Below, piece by piece: positions 8,073-16,680 of a DNA stretch of 43,836 nucleotides (the first letter of the stretch is position 1; each line of letters starts with the position of its first letter). The notes under the pieces are model-generated. The model was not told where the DNA came from. It did not search any database and worked only from the letters and a program-made list of their open reading frames with translations. The stretch is from Streptomyces sp. MA5143a. Its GTDB lineage: Bacteria > Actinomycetota > Actinomycetes > Streptomycetales > Streptomycetaceae. The translations under genes were made by a program, and so were the position numbers. The stretch lies in assembly GCF_900290235.1 (NCBI RefSeq), contig NZ_OLMK01000032.1:1-43836 (forward strand), given 5' to 3'.

Positions 8073-8573
8073 ATGGCCTCGCTCACTCCCGCACGCGCCC
8101 TGCTGATGCTGACCACCGGGCTGACCTGTCTGCTCATGGCGGGCGGCGCCCTCATCGGCGCACTGCTCGGCGGTGGCCTCGTCGCGCTGGGCGCGGCGGT
8201 GTGCGCGGGTCTCGTGGGCATGGTGGGGGCGCTCATCGTGCGGCGGCGGACAATGGCGCACTTCGCCATGGCACAGCGTCAGGCGGGGCAGCGGGGATAC
8301 GCCGAGGGGATCGCGCACGGGGTGCTCATCCATGTGACCGCGTACGAGGCCGCGGTCTTCCCCCGAACCGGGCCGTTCGGGGTCACCGCCGAGGAGCGTG
8401 AGGCCCGGCGCACGATCGCCTACCGGATGGCCGCCCTGGACGAGGTGCCGCAGCGGGTGCGGCTGGCCGCTGCGGACGCCCTCGCCCTGCTGGACAAGAC
8501 CGACCGGGAAGGCGCCGAGGAGGCGCTGACCCGGCTCGCCACGACCGTGCGCCAGGAGTACACCCGCCCCTGA
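8073..8573 (+). CDS. Small membrane protein, function unknown
   Basis: A 166-aa protein with a hydrophobic N-terminal hairpin of two TM helices (about 8-30 and 34-56), followed by RRRT and a soluble, alpha-helical, charged tail (QRQAGQRGYAEGIAHGVL... then AAADALALLDKTDREGAEEAL). I do not recognise a named family. It is divergent from mraY and convergent with an aldo/keto reductase. The tail's GYAEGIAHG repeats may face the cytoplasm. The ATG at 8073 is preferred over upstream in-frame codons because the hydrophobic segment begins at once. Confidence 0.68.
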   Translation: MASLTPARALLMLTTGLTCLLMAGGALIGALLGGGLVALGAAVCAGLVGMVGALIVRRRTMAHFAMAQRQAGQRGYAEGIAHGVLIHVTAYEAAVFPRTGPFGVTAEEREARRTIAYRMAALDEVPQRVRLAAADALALLDKTDREGAEEALTRLATTVRQEYTRP

Positions 8574-8704
8574 CCCGCGCTCGGGGCGGGCGCCCGCACA
8601 CCGGTCCCCGACATGCGCGCGCCGCCCCCGGCGTCCGCGCACCGGTCCCGGCCCGTCCGGCGCGCGGACCCCGCACCTGCGTCTCGCCCAGGGGTGGGTG
8701 GGGC

Positions 8705-9673
8705 TCAGTGGCCGCTGATCGCGCGGGGCGTGTAGGGCCGCTCCAGTTCCTCGATCTCCTTCTCGGTGAGGATGATGTCGAGGGCGGACACCGCGTCGTC
8801 GAGGTGGTGGGGCTTGGTGGCGCCGACGACGGGGGCCGTGACGGTGGGCCGGCTCAGCAGCCAGGCGAGGGCGATTCGGGCACGGGGGACGCCGCGCTCG
8901 CCGGCGATGCGGGTGACCGCGTCGACGATCTCACGGTCACCCTCCTGGTAGAGGGTCCGGCCGAAGTCGTCGGCCTCGGTGCGTTCGGTGACGGTGCCCC
9001 AGTCGCGGGTGAGACGGCCGCGGGCGAGCGGGCTCCAGGGCAGCGTGGCCACGCTCTGGTCCTCGCACAGCGGCAGCATCTCCCGCTCCTCCTCGCGGTA
9101 GAGGAGGTTGTAGTGGTTCTGCATCGACACGAACCGGGTCCAGCCGTTCGTCCGGGCCGTGTACTGCATCTTCGAGAACTGCCACGCGTACATGGAACTC
9201 GCGCCGATGTAGCGGGCCTTGCCCGCCTTCACCACGTCGTGCAGGGCCTCCATCGTCTCCTCGACCGGGGTGTTCGGGTCGAAGCGGTGGATCTGGTAGA
9301 GGTCCACGTAGTCGGTGCCGAGGCGGCTCAGGCTGTTGTCGATCTCCGTCATGATCGCCTTGCGGGACAGGCCCCAGGCGTTGGGGCCCTGGTGCATGGC
9401 GCCGTTGACCTTGGTGGCGATCACGATCTCGTCGCGCCGCGCGAACTCGGCGAGGGCGGTGCCGACGATCTCCTCGCTGGTGCCGTCGGAGTAGATGTTC
9501 GCCGTGTCGAAGAAGTTCAGCCCGGCGTCCAGCGCCCGGCGGATCAGCGGGCGGGACGCCTCCTCGTCCAGCGTCCACTCGTGCGTGCCTCGATCGGGGA
9601 GCCCGAAACTCATGCATCCCACGCAGATCCGGGACACGTCCAGACCCGTCGAACCGAGCTTCACGTACTCCAT
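8705..9673 (-). CDS. Aldo/keto reductase
   Basis: A 322-aa (beta/alpha)8 NADPH-dependent reductase of small aldehydes or ketones. It starts MEYVKLGSTGLDVSRICVG. The catalytic tetrad is visible as D and Y in FFDTANIYSDG, K in IATKVNG, and H in YQIHRFD. The late NADPH-binding block PVVGATKPHHLDDAV is present. A GGAG ribosome-binding site lies 9 nt before the ATG. It lies 52 nt downstream of an MFS gene on the same strand and may be in the same operon. Substrate unknown. Confidence 0.88.
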   Translation of the reverse strand: MEYVKLGSTGLDVSRICVGCMSFGLPDRGTHEWTLDEEASRPLIRRALDAGLNFFDTANIYSDGTSEEIVGTALAEFARRDEIVIATKVNGAMHQGPNAWGLSRKAIMTEIDNSLSRLGTDYVDLYQIHRFDPNTPVEETMEALHDVVKAGKARYIGASSMYAWQFSKMQYTARTNGWTRFVSMQNHYNLLYREEEREMLPLCEDQSVATLPWSPLARGRLTRDWGTVTERTEADDFGRTLYQEGDREIVDAVTRIAGERGVPRARIALAWLLSRPTVTAPVVGATKPHHLDDAVSALDIILTEKEIEELERPYTPRAISGH

Positions 9674-9725
9674 CGTCCGTACTCCTGCCTGTGGGGTGTG
9701 CGCCTGAGGGGCAGCGTACGCAGGA

Positions 9726-11048
9726 TCAGGGTCGCTCCTCCCCCGATATTCGGTAGCGCCGCAGGGCCGGGGTGACCGTCGCGAGGAGCAGGACGGCGGC
9801 GACGACCAGCAGGCCGCCGCCCGCCACGGCCGTACGGGCGCCGAAGGCCGAACCGGCGGTGCCGTGCAGGACGTCGGCGAGGCGGGGGCCGCCGGCCACG
9901 ACCACGGTGAAGACGCCCTGCATGCGGCCGCGCATCTCGTCGGTGGCGGCGGACAGCAGGATGGCGCCGCGGAACACCATGGACACCATGTCCGCGACAC
10001 CGGCGGCGACGAGGAACGCCACGGCGACCCACAGGCTGGTGCTCAGCCCGAACCCGGTGATGGCCGCGCCCCAGGCCAGGACGGCGAGGATGACCATCAG
10101 ACCGTGCCGGGAGGAACGGGAGAAGGTGCCGGAGGTCAGCCCGCCGAGGACGGCCCCGATCGGGATGGCGGCGAACAGCAGACCGAGGGCCAGACCTTCG
10201 CCGTAGGGGGCGTAGGTGGTGTCGGCGAGCTGCGGGAACAGGGCGCGGGGCATACCGAGGACCATCGCGATGATGTCGGCGAGGAACGACAGCAGCAGCA
10301 CCTTGTGCAGGGCGATGTAGCGGAAACCGGCGGCGACCTCACGCCAGCCGGCGCGCCGCGTGGTGGAGGAGTCCAGGGGCGGCAGTGCGGGCAGCTTGTA
10401 AACCGCCCACAGGGTGACGCACAGGGCGAGGGCGTCGATCAGATACAGCTCGGCCAGGCCGATCACCGGGATGAGGGCGCCGGCGAGCAGCGGGCCCGCC
10501 ACCAGACCGAGTTGCATCACGGTCGAGCCGAGGGCGCCCGCGGCGGCCAGTTCACCGGCGGGGACGAGACGGGCGATGGAGGCGTTGCGGGCGGGTGAGT
10601 TGAGGCCGAAGAACGCCTGCTGGACGGCGAGGAGCACCATCAGCACCCACACCGACGCGAGGCCGGTGACGGCCTGGACCCAGAACAGCACCGACGTGAC
10701 GGCGATCCCGGTGTTGGTGACCAGGAGCAGGGTGCGGCGGTCCACGCTGTCGGCGACGGCGCCGCCCCACAGCGCGAAGATCACCATGGGGAGGAGTCCG
10801 GCGAGGCTCGCGTAGCCGACCCAGGCCGAGGAGCCGGTGATGTCGTAGATCTGCTTGGGCACGGCGACGGCGGTCAGCTGGCTGCCGACGGCCGTGACGA
10901 CGGTGGAGGACCACAGACGCCGGTAGGCGGGGCGGCGCAGCGGGCGGGTGTCCATCGCGAAGCGGCGCCAGCCGCCGCGGGGCGCGGCCCCGGAGTCGCC
11001 CTCCGGGGCGGTGTCGTCGCCGGTGCTCTTGGTGGTGTCCACGCGCAT
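9726..11048 (-). CDS. MFS transporter (EntS/MFS_3-like exporter)
   Basis: A 440-aa protein with about 12 TM helices. After a polar N-terminal tail it has RPAYRRLWSSTVVTAVGSQLTAVAVPKQIYDITGSS, a feature of the MFS_3 branch (EntS-like siderophore or drug exporters), and the loop 2-3 motif GGAVADSVDRRTLLL. Just upstream the repeated GATAC/GTATC pentamers (11066-11082) may be a regulatory site. Substrate cannot be inferred. The aldo/keto reductase follows on the same strand. Confidence 0.84.
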   Translation of the reverse strand: MRVDTTKSTGDDTAPEGDSGAAPRGGWRRFAMDTRPLRRPAYRRLWSSTVVTAVGSQLTAVAVPKQIYDITGSSAWVGYASLAGLLPMVIFALWGGAVADSVDRRTLLLVTNTGIAVTSVLFWVQAVTGLASVWVLMVLLAVQQAFFGLNSPARNASIARLVPAGELAAAGALGSTVMQLGLVAGPLLAGALIPVIGLAELYLIDALALCVTLWAVYKLPALPPLDSSTTRRAGWREVAAGFRYIALHKVLLLSFLADIIAMVLGMPRALFPQLADTTYAPYGEGLALGLLFAAIPIGAVLGGLTSGTFSRSSRHGLMVILAVLAWGAAITGFGLSTSLWVAVAFLVAAGVADMVSMVFRGAILLSAATDEMRGRMQGVFTVVVAGGPRLADVLHGTAGSAFGARTAVAGGGLLVVAAVLLLATVTPALRRYRISGEERP

Positions 11049-11196
11049 CCCGTTGCTCGATACATCTTTTGATACGGGGCACCACTATCGCGGAGATCAC
11101 CACCGTCGGGACAGCCGGTTTCGCCGCCGTCTCACATGCTGTCGTCGCGGCCCCGCCCGCCGGTCCCGCCCGCGCCGGTGCGCTCCGCTCCCCCGC

Positions 11197-11814
11197 TCAC
11201 GCCCCGACGATCAGCATGCCGCCGAGGACGAGCATGGTGACGGCGACCAGGCCGTCGAGGGCGCGCCATGCCTCGGGGCGGGACAGGTAGCGGCTGAGCA
11301 GGCGGGCGCCGAACCCGAGGGCGGCGAACCAGCACAGGCTCGCCAGGGCCGCGCCGATGCCGAAGGTCCAGCGCAGGGGGCCGCGGTCGGCGGCGATGGA
11401 GCCGACCAGGAAGACGGTGTCGAGGTAGACGTGCGGGTTCAGCCAGGTCAGCGCCAGACAGGTGAGGACGGCCCGGCGTACCGAGCCGGCCGTTCCGCTG
11501 CCGGCCCGCAGCGCCTCCCCGGCGGGCCTGAGGGCGCGTCGTGCGGCGAGGACGCCGTACACGAGGAGGAAACCGCCGCCGACGAGGGCGACCACGGTGA
11601 GGACGGCCGGCCAGGCGACGACCACGGCGCCGACCCCGGCGACGCCGAGCGCGATCAGCGCCGCGTCGGACAGGGCACAGATCGCCACGACCGGGAGCAC
11701 CGCGTCCCGGTGCAGCCCTTGGCGCAGGACGAAGGCGTTCTGGGCGCCGATGGCGACGATGAGGGAGAGGCCGGTGCCGAAGCCGGCGCTGAGGGCGGTC
11801 ATTTCGCTGATCAC
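11197..11814 (-). CDS. LysE/ArgO-type amino acid exporter
   Basis: A 205-aa protein of six TM helices in the LysE superfamily, which exports basic amino acids. The family signature GLSLIVAIGAQNAFVLRQGL near the N terminus and TWLNPHVYLDTVFLVGS in the middle match LysE/ArgO exporters specifically. It is divergent from a LysR-type gene in the arrangement of lysE-lysG and argO-argP. The start is taken as GTG at 11814 because TAGCGT lies 7 nt before it; ATG at 11802 is an alternative. Confidence 0.88.
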   Translation of the reverse strand: MISEMTALSAGFGTGLSLIVAIGAQNAFVLRQGLHRDAVLPVVAICALSDAALIALGVAGVGAVVVAWPAVLTVVALVGGGFLLVYGVLAARRALRPAGEALRAGSGTAGSVRRAVLTCLALTWLNPHVYLDTVFLVGSIAADRGPLRWTFGIGAALASLCWFAALGFGARLLSRYLSRPEAWRALDGLVAVTMLVLGGMLIVGA

Positions 11815-11821
11815 GGGGTCG

Positions 11822-11827
11822 ACGCTA
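11822..11827 (-). promoter_or_regulatory. putative -10 of leaderless lysE-type transcript
   Basis: TAGCGT on the minus strand, then 7 nt, then the GTG at 11814. The 66-nt gap to the LysR start also holds TATCAT (11867-11872) 8 nt before the ATG at 11881, so both promoters overlap the likely regulator site. Confidence 0.5.
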
Positions 11828-11880
11828 GGAAACCCCGAGCCATTCGTACAGCTAAAGATTCTTACCTATCATTAGCATCC

Positions 11881-12792
11881 ATGATGTCCCAGCTTCCGCT
11901 CGATCTCGTCCGGACCCTGCTGGCCGTGGTGGACGAGGGCACGTTCGACGCCGCGGCGGGCGCGCTGCATGTGACGCCGTCGGCGGTCAGCCAGCGGGTC
12001 AAGGCCCTGGAGCAGCGGGTGGGCCGGGTCCTGCTGATCCGGGAGAAGCCGGTGCGGCCCACCGAGTCGGGCGAGGTGATCGTGCGGTTCGCCCGCCAGC
12101 TGTCCCGGCTGGAGCACGACGCGCACACCGCGCTCGGCATGACGGGCGCCGGGGAGGCGACCCGGGTGTCGATCGCGGTGAACGCGGACTCGCTGGCCAC
12201 CTGGTTCCTGCCCGCCCTGACCCGGGTGCCGGAGGAGCTGCGGCCCTGTTACGAGTTGCTGCGCGAGGACGAGCAGCACACGGCCCGGCTGCTGCGCGAG
12301 GGGCTGGTGATGGCCGCGGTCACCTCGGCGCCGGACGCCGTGGCCGGCTGTTCCGTGCGGGCCCTCGGGCGGATGCGGTATCTGCCCGTCGCGGCTCCTG
12401 CCTTCGCCCGGCGGTGGTTCGGCGTCGGATCCCAGGTGCCGCTGGAGGAGGCGATCGTCGACGCGCCGGTGGTGTTCTTCGACCGGCGGGACGAGTTCCA
12501 GGACGCCTTCGTACGGCGGCTGACCGGGGGCCGCCCGGCCTCGGCGCGACGGCACTACGTGCCGACGTCGGAGGGTTTCGTCGACGCGGTGGTCGGCGGG
12601 ATGGGCTGGGGCATGGTGCCCGCCACCCAGGCGGAGCCGCTGCTCGCGGCGGGACGACTGGTCGGCCTCGCCCCCGAGCGGGCCATGGACGCCCCGCTGT
12701 TCTGGCAGCAGTGGAAGCTGGACTCCCCGGCGCTGACCGCGGTCGCCGAGGCGGTCGCCGCCGAGGCCGCCGAGGCGCTGGAGGGCGCCTGA
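11881..12792 (+). CDS. LysR family regulator, ArgP/LysG type
   Basis: A 303-aa LysR-type activator. The winged HTH is at about 8-65 (LDLVRTLLAVVDEGTFDAAAGALHVTPSAVSQRVKALE), and the effector domain follows. Divergence from a LysE-type exporter, and the AVNADSLATWFLPAL segment, are typical of the ArgP/LysG/IciA group, which senses lysine, arginine or histidine and switches on the exporter. Two consecutive ATGs exist (11881, 11884). It is convergent with a Nudix gene after 42 nt. Confidence 0.88.
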   Translation: MMSQLPLDLVRTLLAVVDEGTFDAAAGALHVTPSAVSQRVKALEQRVGRVLLIREKPVRPTESGEVIVRFARQLSRLEHDAHTALGMTGAGEATRVSIAVNADSLATWFLPALTRVPEELRPCYELLREDEQHTARLLREGLVMAAVTSAPDAVAGCSVRALGRMRYLPVAAPAFARRWFGVGSQVPLEEAIVDAPVVFFDRRDEFQDAFVRRLTGGRPASARRHYVPTSEGFVDAVVGGMGWGMVPATQAEPLLAAGRLVGLAPERAMDAPLFWQQWKLDSPALTAVAEAVAAEAAEALEGA

Positions 12793-12834
12793 CGGCCACG
12801 GCGCCCATGTACGAGGCCAGCGCGTCGAGGGGGA

Positions 12835-13521
12835 TCACGTCCTGAACGGGCCCTCCAGCGCCGCCCATTGCAGCAGCATGATGGTCTTGGCGTCGGCGAT
12901 CTCCCCGCTGCGGATCATCTCCAGGGCGCGCCGGAAGGGCAGTTCGACGAGTTCGATGTCCTCGCCCTCCTCGTCGAGGCCGCCGCCCTCGTGGGTGCGG
13001 GTCGAGGGGCTGTACGGGGCGGCGAAGAAGCCGATCCGCTCGGTGACGGAGCCGGGGCTCATATAGACGTCGAAGACGTGCTGGATGTCGCCGATCGTGT
13101 GCCCCGTCTCCTCGACGACCTCACGGCGCACGGCGACCTCGGGATGCTCGTCCTCCTCGTCGAGCAGACCGCCCGGCGTCTCCACGAGCATGCCGTCGGT
13201 GTGGCCGTTGACGTACACGGGATAGCGGAACTGGCGGGTGAGGAGGACGGTTTCGCGTGCGGTGTCGTAGAGCAGGACGGTGGCGCCGTTGCCCCGGTCG
13301 TGCGTCTCGCGTTCCTGGGTGCTCCAGGTGCCGTCGGCGTGCTGGAACTCGAAGGTGGTGGTGCGCTCCACGTACCAGTGGCAGGACAGCAGTTTCACGT
13401 CCCGCACCCTGACCCGCGGGTTGCCGGTGAGGTCGAGGCCCGTGTGGTCGAGTCCGGTGCGGCCCCGCCGGTCGGGGATGTCGACGCCGACGTTCTTGTT
13501 GGTCATGCCCGCTTTTACCAT
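12835..13521 (-). CDS. Nudix hydrolase (NudK/ADP-ribose pyrophosphatase type)
   Basis: A 228-aa hydrolase of nucleoside-diphosphate sugars. The Nudix box is GGLLDEEDEHPEVAVRREV followed by VEETGH; the REVVEE core is intact, but the spacing from the first glycine to the first glutamate is one residue longer than Gx5E. The upstream region (VLLTRQFRYPVYVNGHTDGMLVETPGG) matches the NudK/ADP-ribose pyrophosphatase branch. ATG at 13521 has GGAG just upstream; ATG at 13506 is possible. Likely housekeeping clean-up of GDP- or ADP-sugars. Confidence 0.85.
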   Translation of the reverse strand: MVKAGMTNKNVGVDIPDRRGRTGLDHTGLDLTGNPRVRVRDVKLLSCHWYVERTTTFEFQHADGTWSTQERETHDRGNGATVLLYDTARETVLLTRQFRYPVYVNGHTDGMLVETPGGLLDEEDEHPEVAVRREVVEETGHTIGDIQHVFDVYMSPGSVTERIGFFAAPYSPSTRTHEGGGLDEEGEDIELVELPFRRALEMIRSGEIADAKTIMLLQWAALEGPFRT

Positions 13522-13607
13522 TCCGCTCCGGACGGTGCCAGGCGCCTCAATCCCCCTGCTCCGCGCGTCGCTTGGCGGAATCCGGGGCTCCGGGCCAGCA
13601 TGCCGGT

Positions 13608-14282
13608 ATGAAGAGCGATCTTTTCTCCAACGAGCACATGGTCCAGCCGGCGCACGCGCCGGGGATGAGTGTGCAGAACGCCAAGTCCATCAAGTACGCC
13701 GTCAACGGTGAGATGCTCGCGCGGCAGGGCGCGATGATCGCCTTCCGGGGGAACCTGCAGTTCGAACGCAAGGGTCAGGGCGTGGGCGGCATGCTCAAGC
13801 GCGCGGTGACCGGGGAGGGGCTGCCGCTGATGGCGGTGCGGGGTCAGGGTGAGGCCTGGTTCGCGCACGAGGCGCAGAACTGCTTCATCGTCGACATCGA
13901 GCCGGGCGATGTGTTCACCGTCAACGGGCGCAACGTGCTGTGTTTCGACGCCACGCTGTCGTACGAGATCAAGACGGTGAAGGGCGCCGGCATGACCGGG
14001 GGCGGGCTGTTCAACAGCGTGTTCACCGGCCAGGGCAAGCTCGGGCTCGTCTGCGACGGCAACCCGCTCGTCATCCCGGTCTCGCCGCAGCTCCCGGTGT
14101 TCGTCGACACGGACGCGGTGGTCGGCTGGACGGCCCACCTGCACACGTCGCTGCACCGGTCCCAGTCGTTCGGCTCGATGATCCGCGGTGGCTCCGGGGA
14201 GGCCGTGCAGCTGAAGCTGGAGGGCGAGGGATTCGTGGTCGTGCGGCCCAGCGAGGTGACGGCGCAGACCCAGCAGCACTGA
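13608..14282 (+). CDS. AIM24 family protein
   Basis: A 224-aa protein of the AIM24 (TIGR00266/DUF124-like) family, a beta-rich fold related to tryptophan-RNA-binding attenuator folds, whose biochemical role in bacteria is unclear. The hallmarks are GEMLARQGAMIAFRGNLQFER, LMAVRGQGEAWFAH, IVDIEPGDVFTVNGRNVLCFD and the glycine-rich GAGMTGGGLFNSVFTGQG. The ATG at 13608 is chosen as the first in the conserved region; CAGCAT lies 6 nt before it. The next gene lies about 80 nt downstream on the same strand. Confidence 0.84.
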   Translation: MKSDLFSNEHMVQPAHAPGMSVQNAKSIKYAVNGEMLARQGAMIAFRGNLQFERKGQGVGGMLKRAVTGEGLPLMAVRGQGEAWFAHEAQNCFIVDIEPGDVFTVNGRNVLCFDATLSYEIKTVKGAGMTGGGLFNSVFTGQGKLGLVCDGNPLVIPVSPQLPVFVDTDAVVGWTAHLHTSLHRSQSFGSMIRGGSGEAVQLKLEGEGFVVVRPSEVTAQTQQH

Positions 14283-14351
14283 GCGGAGTCGGGGAGAGAG
14301 CCGGGCCACCAGGCATCCGCCGGTGATCGAACAGAGTTTCTATTGCCGAGG

Positions 14352-14357
14352 TAGGCT
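14352..14357 (+). promoter_or_regulatory. putative -10 of leaderless AlkB-like gene
   Basis: TAGGCT, then 6 nt, then ATG at 14364. Confidence 0.55.
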
Positions 14358-14363
14358 GCTGGT

Positions 14364-14990
14364 ATGGCCATGCACCTCCAGGGCTCCCTCTTCGACCAGT
14401 CCGACGACCTTCGCCTCGGCCCTCTCGAAGGGCTGAGCCGGCGCGAGCTGGGCGCCGGGGCCTGGGTCGACCTGCTGCCCGGCTGGCTCACCGGGGCCGA
14501 CGCGCTGTTCACCCGGCTCGCCGAGGAGGTGCCCTGGCGGGCCGAGCGGCGGCAGATGTACGAGCAGGTCGTCGACGTACCCCGGCTGCTCTCCTTCTAC
14601 GGCGTCGACGACCCGCTGCCGCACCCCGTCCTGGAGGAGGCCAGGGACACGCTCTCGGCGCACTACGCCGAGGAGCTGGGCGAGCCGTTCGCCACGGCGG
14701 GGCTGTGCTACTACCGCGACGGCCGGGACAGCGTGGCCTGGCACGGCGACCGGATCGGGCGGGGCGCCCGCGAGGACACGATGGTGGCCATCCTGTCCGT
14801 GGGCGACCCCCGCGATCTGGCGCTGCGGCCGCACGGCGGCGGGGAGGCGCTGCGCTTCCCGCTGGGGCACGGCGACCTGATCGTGATGGGCGGTTCCTGT
14901 CAGCGCACCTGGGACCACGCGATCCCGAAGTCGACCCGGGCGGTGGGGCCGCGCATCAGCGTCCAGTTCCGGCCGCGGGGCGTTCACTAG
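14364..14990 (+). CDS. AlkB-like 2OG-Fe(II) oxygenase
   Basis: A 208-aa Fe(II)/2-oxoglutarate dioxygenase of the AlkB family, which reverses N-alkyl lesions in DNA or RNA by oxidative demethylation. The iron ligands H127-x-D129 (WHGDR) and H185 (WDHAIPK) and the 2OG-binding arginines R197 and R203 (GPRISVQFRPR) are present. CYYRDGRDSVAWHGD is the usual active-site block. The stop TAG is part of the CTAG that begins the miniature element at 14987-15064. A lone repair gene; no ada-type gene is adjacent. Confidence 0.88.
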   Translation: MAMHLQGSLFDQSDDLRLGPLEGLSRRELGAGAWVDLLPGWLTGADALFTRLAEEVPWRAERRQMYEQVVDVPRLLSFYGVDDPLPHPVLEEARDTLSAHYAEELGEPFATAGLCYYRDGRDSVAWHGDRIGRGAREDTMVAILSVGDPRDLALRPHGGGEALRFPLGHGDLIVMGGSCQRTWDHAIPKSTRAVGPRISVQFRPRGVH

Positions 14991-15064
14991 TGCTGTGACC
15001 GGAAAGGTTCGCCGGCTCGCGACGCCGCGAGCTTCCTGGCAAACCTTTCCGGTCACAGCACTAG
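14987..15064. mobile_element. MITE-like palindromic element flanked by CTAG (family 1)
   Basis: A perfect 23-bp inverted repeat (14987-15009 and 15042-15064) encloses a 32-nt core. Without the CTAG at each outer end (14987-14990, 15061-15064), the element is about 70 bp with 19-bp terminal repeats beginning TGCTGTGACCGG. The core holds a second nested hairpin, GCTCGCG-N4-CGCGAGC (15015-15032). The CTAG repeats look like a 4-bp target duplication, as made by IS5-type transposases. The left CTAG carries the stop of the AlkB-like gene. It could also act as a terminator. Confidence 0.68.
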
Positions 15065-15130
15065 CCCAGACGCCACGCGGCCCGTCGGCGCCCTGGAGAG
15101 AGACGCCCCTGTGCGACCTCGCCGGGATGG

Positions 15131-16342
15131 CTACTTGCGGGTCGCGAGCGCGCGGGACTGGGAGGTTCGTGCCAGCTTCGGGCCCAGCCAGCGCTTGAGG
15201 CGGCGCAACGCCTCCAGCCGGCCGGCGGCGCGGTCGAGACGGTAGTAGAGCTGCGGCGGAACGTACGGCAGCAGCGGGGAGTGCCGCTGACCGAGCAGGG
15301 CGAACATCTGCTCCGGGGGGAGGTGGATGTAGCGCGGGAGGTTCTCGTACCACTGGGCGCTGTAGCGGGCCGCGCTCTGGAGCCGGAGGAGGTCGGCCTT
15401 GCGCCGGCGCTCGTACGCGGCGAGCGCGGCCTCCTTGTCCGGCCGCTCCCCGAGTTCCCGCGCCAGGCGGATGGCGTCCTCCAGAGCGAGGGTGGTGCCG
15501 GCGCCGATGGAGTAGTGGGTGGTGTGGGCGGCGTCGCCGAGCAGGACGATGTCGCCGTGGCGCCAGGTGCGGTTGGTCAGGGTGCGGAAGGTGAGCCACT
15601 GGGCGGCGCCGTCGCCCTTCTCCCGGCCGATCAGCGGATGCCCGTCGAGGATGTCGGCGAAGATCTTCTCCAACTGGGCCAGGCCGTCCGCCTCATTCAT
15701 GGCGTCCATGCCGAGACCGGCGAGCGTCCGGGGGGAGCACTCGATGACGCAGGTGCTCTGCTCGCCGCTGAACGGGTAGCCGTAGGCCCAGATCCAGCCG
15801 TGGTCGGTCTCCTGGAACGAGAACGTGAACGAGTCGAAGACCTTGGTGGTGCCGAGCCAGATGTAGACGTTGCGGCCGAGGGCGATGTCACTGCCGAACC
15901 GGTCGGCGTACCGCTCGCGCACCGCGCTGTTGACGCCGTCGCCCGCCACCACGAGGTCGGCGTCGGGCAGGTCGTCGGCGGTGACCTCGTGCTCGTACTC
16001 CACGCGCACCCCCAGGGACCGGGCGCGTTCGGCGAGCAGTTCGAGCAGTCGGTGCCGGCCGATGCCGAAGCCCTCGTCGCCGGGCTGGACCGTCGTGCGG
16101 TCGCGGACGTGGGCCACTCCGCTGGTCCAGCTGACGGAGTTCTCGCTGATGGCGAGTGCCGTCTCGGGGTCTCCTTCACGGAGCTTGTCCAGTAGCTCGG
16201 ACCAGTAGGTCACGCCCCAGCCGTAGGTGGACCCGGCGGAGTTCCGTTCGTGGACGGTGATGTCGTGGGACGGGTCCTGACGCTTCATCAGGATCGAGAA
16301 GTACAGGCCTGCGGGTCCTCCGCCGACGCACGCGATCTTCAC
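15131..16342 (-). CDS. FAD-dependent monooxygenase (anthraniloyl-CoA/salicylyl-CoA hydroxylase N-domain-like)
   Basis: A 403-aa class A flavin monooxygenase. It starts MKIACVGGGPAGLYFSILMK, with the GGGPAG FAD motif, then GWGVTYWSELL, GRHRLLELLAERA, LVVAGDGVNSAVRERY and VLLGDAAHTTHYSIGAGTTLALEDAI. This pattern matches the flavin half of anthraniloyl-CoA and salicylyl-CoA hydroxylases and VioD-like tryptophan hydroxylases. The second domain of those bifunctional enzymes is absent here. GTG at 16342 is chosen because GGGAG lies about 5 nt before it; upstream in-frame starts exist. Aromatic substrate is likely. Confidence 0.83.
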   Translation of the reverse strand: MKIACVGGGPAGLYFSILMKRQDPSHDITVHERNSAGSTYGWGVTYWSELLDKLREGDPETALAISENSVSWTSGVAHVRDRTTVQPGDEGFGIGRHRLLELLAERARSLGVRVEYEHEVTADDLPDADLVVAGDGVNSAVRERYADRFGSDIALGRNVYIWLGTTKVFDSFTFSFQETDHGWIWAYGYPFSGEQSTCVIECSPRTLAGLGMDAMNEADGLAQLEKIFADILDGHPLIGREKGDGAAQWLTFRTLTNRTWRHGDIVLLGDAAHTTHYSIGAGTTLALEDAIRLARELGERPDKEAALAAYERRRKADLLRLQSAARYSAQWYENLPRYIHLPPEQMFALLGQRHSPLLPYVPPQLYYRLDRAAGRLEALRRLKRWLGPKLARTSQSRALATRK

Positions 16343-16680
16343 GCACACTCCCATTTCGCCACACAAAGCGATCAATTGACCACGAAGAGTAGCAGTGCGG
16401 GGACCGTCCGGGTTCGCGCCACTTTGCGCGGGTGACCCCGGCCACGACGATCACGCCCCCGCCGCAAGATCATCGGCGGCGAGCGCCCTCTCGGGCGGAA
16501 TATCTCCCTCCGCACCCGTTCGGGAGCCCTTCACGGCAAGATCATCTTCGTTCAACCTTGTACGACATGTGCTTAATTGTCCGGATCGTAGCCAACCGAC
16601 TTTCCATGATTTCTCCGATGATCCACTCGGTCGATAGGCATGACGGGTCAACGCAGTCCCCCTTCTCAGGAGGTATCCGC
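16343..16680. promoter_or_regulatory. Divergent intergenic region upstream of melC1
   Basis: A 338-nt region between the monooxygenase start and melC1, less GC-rich than its surroundings in 16550-16640. It must hold the melC promoter. TTGTAC at 16557-16562 is a weak -35 candidate without a clear -10. AGGAGG at 16668-16673 is the ribosome-binding site. I see no copper-responsive palindrome. Confidence 0.4.

Noticed and set aside
8574..8704. Several short GC hairpins between convergent genes
   Set aside because: Stems are short and overlapping; termination is plausible but no single hairpin stands out.
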